Origin: Sulfurimonas sp.
GTDB taxonomy: Bacteria > Campylobacterota > Campylobacteria > Campylobacterales > Sulfurimonadaceae
NCBI GenBank assembly: GCA_003978475.1
Contig: QNZR01000038.1
Location: forward strand, 1 to 7,416
Direction of reading: 5' to 3'
DNA: 7,416 nucleotides
The notes beneath the pieces are model-generated. The model was not told where the DNA came from and made no database searches. It worked only from the letters and a program-made list of their open reading frames with translations. Positions 6,492-7,416 of the stretch are shown here, piece by piece. The position numbers were made by a program, and so were the translations under genes. Positions within the stretch are counted from its first letter, which is position 1. Each line of letters begins with the position of its first letter.

Positions 6492-6512
6492 GTGTAGAAA
6501 CAGTGTAGAAAC
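6492..6512. repeat. Tandem 10-base repeat in the nrdB upstream region
   Basis: GTGTAGAAAC occurs twice (6492-6501 and 6503-6512) with one base between, so the period is 11 bases, close to one helical turn; both copies would face the same side of the DNA. Read towards nrdB the unit is GTTTCTACAC. It lies 11 to 31 bases upstream of the TATAAT at 6476-6481. It does not resemble the palindromic NrdR box. A binding site for a regulator of nrdB is the simplest guess. Confidence 0.55.
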
Positions 6513-6521
6513 GCGCTCGCT

Positions 6522-6552
6522 CAACCAGCACCTTTAGGGGGCGGGTGCGTTG
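6522..6552 (-). terminator. Weak hairpin after the traT-like gene
   Basis: On the minus strand CAAC-GCACC pairs with GGTGC-GTTG around an 11-base loop, with a 2-base bulge, giving 9 pairs. It starts about 12 bases past the TAG, a natural place for a terminator, but no T-run follows directly, so it may only slow or stabilise the transcript end. If it is leaky, the traT-like transcript could read into nrdB. Confidence 0.28.
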
Positions 6553-6564
6553 ATTTTACAGGGG

Positions 6565-7317
6565 CTAGAAAATACCTGAAATGGAGCGAATCAGTGCAGA
6601 TTCCAGCACCGGTTTTGCCTCTTCAAATTCTAAGTTGACCTGATTGGCAGTACTGACAATACGGGTACGGTAAGTTTTCCATTTCACTTTGCCGCCTCGG
6701 GAATCCTGCATAACGCGCGTTGCGCTGCCCTGTTGTAAATTGGCCTGCTGCACCTGAGTAATGACCTCCCCATCAAGCGGGCGCTCACGGATCTGTAAAT
6801 CGGTAATCATCACATAGAGGACATCATCTACGAGCGCATCACCAATAAGTCCCAGTGCTCCGCCGATAAGTCCGGCACCGACTACGGCACGTCCACTGCT
6901 TCCCGAAGCTATGGCGTATCCGGCGGCGGCACCCACAACACTCCCGCCAAATCCGGATTCCAGATAGCCATTGGCTGCGCGAAGATCGGATTTACCGACT
7001 TTTAAAATATTGCCCTGAAGCATAAAAGTCGCTTCATCGGGATTTTGGGTAATTCGGTATCCACGCTCCGTAAAAGCGGCGGCAATTTTGTCTTTAATCT
7101 GAATGTCTTTGTCAGACGTATTGCGCAGATTAAAATAGATAACCTTACGATCCGGTGCCGTAGGCTCCAAAAAGACGGTTTCAGACATTTTGGTCTGTAC
7201 ATCCAGATCTTTCTTCTTAATAGCCGTGTGCATGGCACTACACCCGCTCATGCTGAGCATAAATGCCGCCAAAACTCCTGTTAAAAGCAGCGTCCGTAGA
7301 TTTAGTAACTGTAACAT
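6565..7317 (-). CDS. traT: TraT-family outer-membrane lipoprotein (complement resistance type)
   Basis: Family members are surface lipoproteins; the F-plasmid TraT causes surface exclusion in conjugation and serum resistance. With the start at 7317 the protein has 250 residues, near the usual 240-260. Residues 1-25 are a lipoprotein signal peptide with lipobox LSMSGC and lipidated Cys26; Ser27 at +2 fits outer-membrane sorting. The mature start CSAMHTAIKKKDLDVQTKM and the following SETVFLEP closely match what I recall of plasmid TraT, as do NTSDKD (66-71), the two Gly/Ala-rich hydrophobic segments (123-140 and 143-163), the stretch DDVLYVMITDLQIRER (164-179), and the C-terminal NQVNLEFEEAKPVLE. 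The open frame extends to 7410, but the extra 31 residues precede the signal peptide and GAGGA lies 6 bases before the ATG at 7317. No conjugation genes are in the window, so a chromosomal envelope role is likely. Confidence 0.93.
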   Translation of the reverse strand: MLQLLNLRTLLLTGVLAAFMLSMSGCSAMHTAIKKKDLDVQTKMSETVFLEPTAPDRKVIYFNLRNTSDKDIQIKDKIAAAFTERGYRITQNPDEATFMLQGNILKVGKSDLRAANGYLESGFGGSVVGAAAGYAIASGSSGRAVVGAGLIGGALGLIGDALVDDVLYVMITDLQIRERPLDGEVITQVQQANLQQGSATRVMQDSRGGKVKWKTYRTRIVSTANQVNLEFEEAKPVLESALIRSISGIF

Positions 7318-7323
7318 TATCAT

Positions 7324-7328
7324 TCCTC
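7324..7328 (-). promoter_or_regulatory. Ribosome binding site deciding the traT-like start
   Basis: GAGGA on the minus strand touches the ATG at 7323 (no spacer) but stands 6 bases from the ATG at 7317, a workable distance. This favours MLQLLNLRTL as the N-terminus over the two-residue longer MIMLQ form and over the far upstream start at 7410. Confidence 0.65.
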
Positions 7329-7349
7329 GATGGTGATATAAGATGGAAC

Positions 7350-7355
7350 ATAATA
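7350..7355 (-). promoter_or_regulatory. Possible promoter (-10) of the traT-like gene
   Basis: TATTAT on the minus strand, one mismatch from TATAAT, lies 32 bases upstream of the ATG at 7317 within a very AT-rich stretch (about 7350-7380). No clear -35 box is visible. AT-richness makes chance hits easy, so confidence is low, but the position is right for a short leader. Confidence 0.3.
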
Positions 7356-7416
7356 ATTTATTAAAAATTAATACTAACTTAAACAGCGTCTTTTTACACG
7401 TTAATATCATAAGAAG

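Larger units (their letters stand above)
6321..6564. other. Intergenic region upstream of nrdB
   Basis: This is the longest stretch without a convincing gene. It holds the nrdB RBS, two possible -10 elements facing nrdB, an AT-rich inverted repeat, a tandem 10-base repeat, a doubtful 24-codon frame on the plus strand, and a hairpin just past the stop of the traT-like gene. I see no tRNA, no riboswitch that I recognise and no remains of a mobile element. Confidence 0.7.

Noticed and set aside
6492..6512. Start of a CRISPR array or an NrdR box pair
   Set aside because: Only two 10-base copies with a 1-base gap, so no spacers; and the unit is not the palindromic NrdR box.
7318..7410. N-terminal extension of the traT-like gene to the first ATG at 7410
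   Set aside because: It would add 31 residues ahead of a good lipoprotein signal peptide, and the clear GAGGA serves the ATG at 7317.

Overview
The window looks like chromosomal DNA of a Campylobacterota bacterium (formerly Epsilonproteobacteria), most likely of the Sulfurimonas/Sulfurovum kind. This rests on protein style (the PurB and NrdA sequences), on the purB-nrdA pairing, and on nrdB lying apart from nrdA but next to pcm, which I recall as typical of this group. It is an inference from memory, not a search result.

Layout. Plus strand: the C-terminal 385 residues of adenylosuccinate lyase (purB, cut by the left window edge), then the complete class Ia ribonucleotide reductase large subunit (nrdA), then a 124-residue protein I do not recognise, which begins 1 base after the nrdA stop. 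This block meets a minus-strand block tail to tail with only 3 bases between stop codons. Reading the minus strand from its promoter side, that block is nrdB (ribonucleotide reductase radical-bearing subunit), a nitrilase-superfamily carbon-nitrogen hydrolase that overlaps the nrdB end by 14 bases and uses a TTG start, and pcm (protein L-isoaspartate methyltransferase), which overlaps the hydrolase by 4 bases (ATGA). Upstream of nrdB is a 244-base intergenic region with two possible nrdB promoters and a tandem 10-base repeat. Beyond it, on the same strand, is a TraT-family outer-membrane lipoprotein gene, whose RBS favours a start well inside its longest open frame.

How the genes work together. 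PurB acts in purine synthesis (IMP to AMP, and an earlier step), feeding the nucleotides that NrdA and NrdB reduce to deoxynucleotides. Both halves of the reductase lie within 5.2 kb but on opposite strands, so their stoichiometry cannot come from one transcript. Pcm (repair of damaged aspartyl residues) and the hydrolase (possibly amide hydrolysis or metabolite repair) are translationally chained to nrdB. The TraT-like gene appears to be a separate unit.

There is no mobile element, CRISPR array, rRNA or tRNA that I can support, and no clear new defence or metabolic system. The points most worth a second look are the unknown protein coupled to nrdA, the tandem repeat sitting in the -35 area of the possible distal nrdB promoter, and the tail-to-tail nrdA/nrdB arrangement without visible classical terminators.
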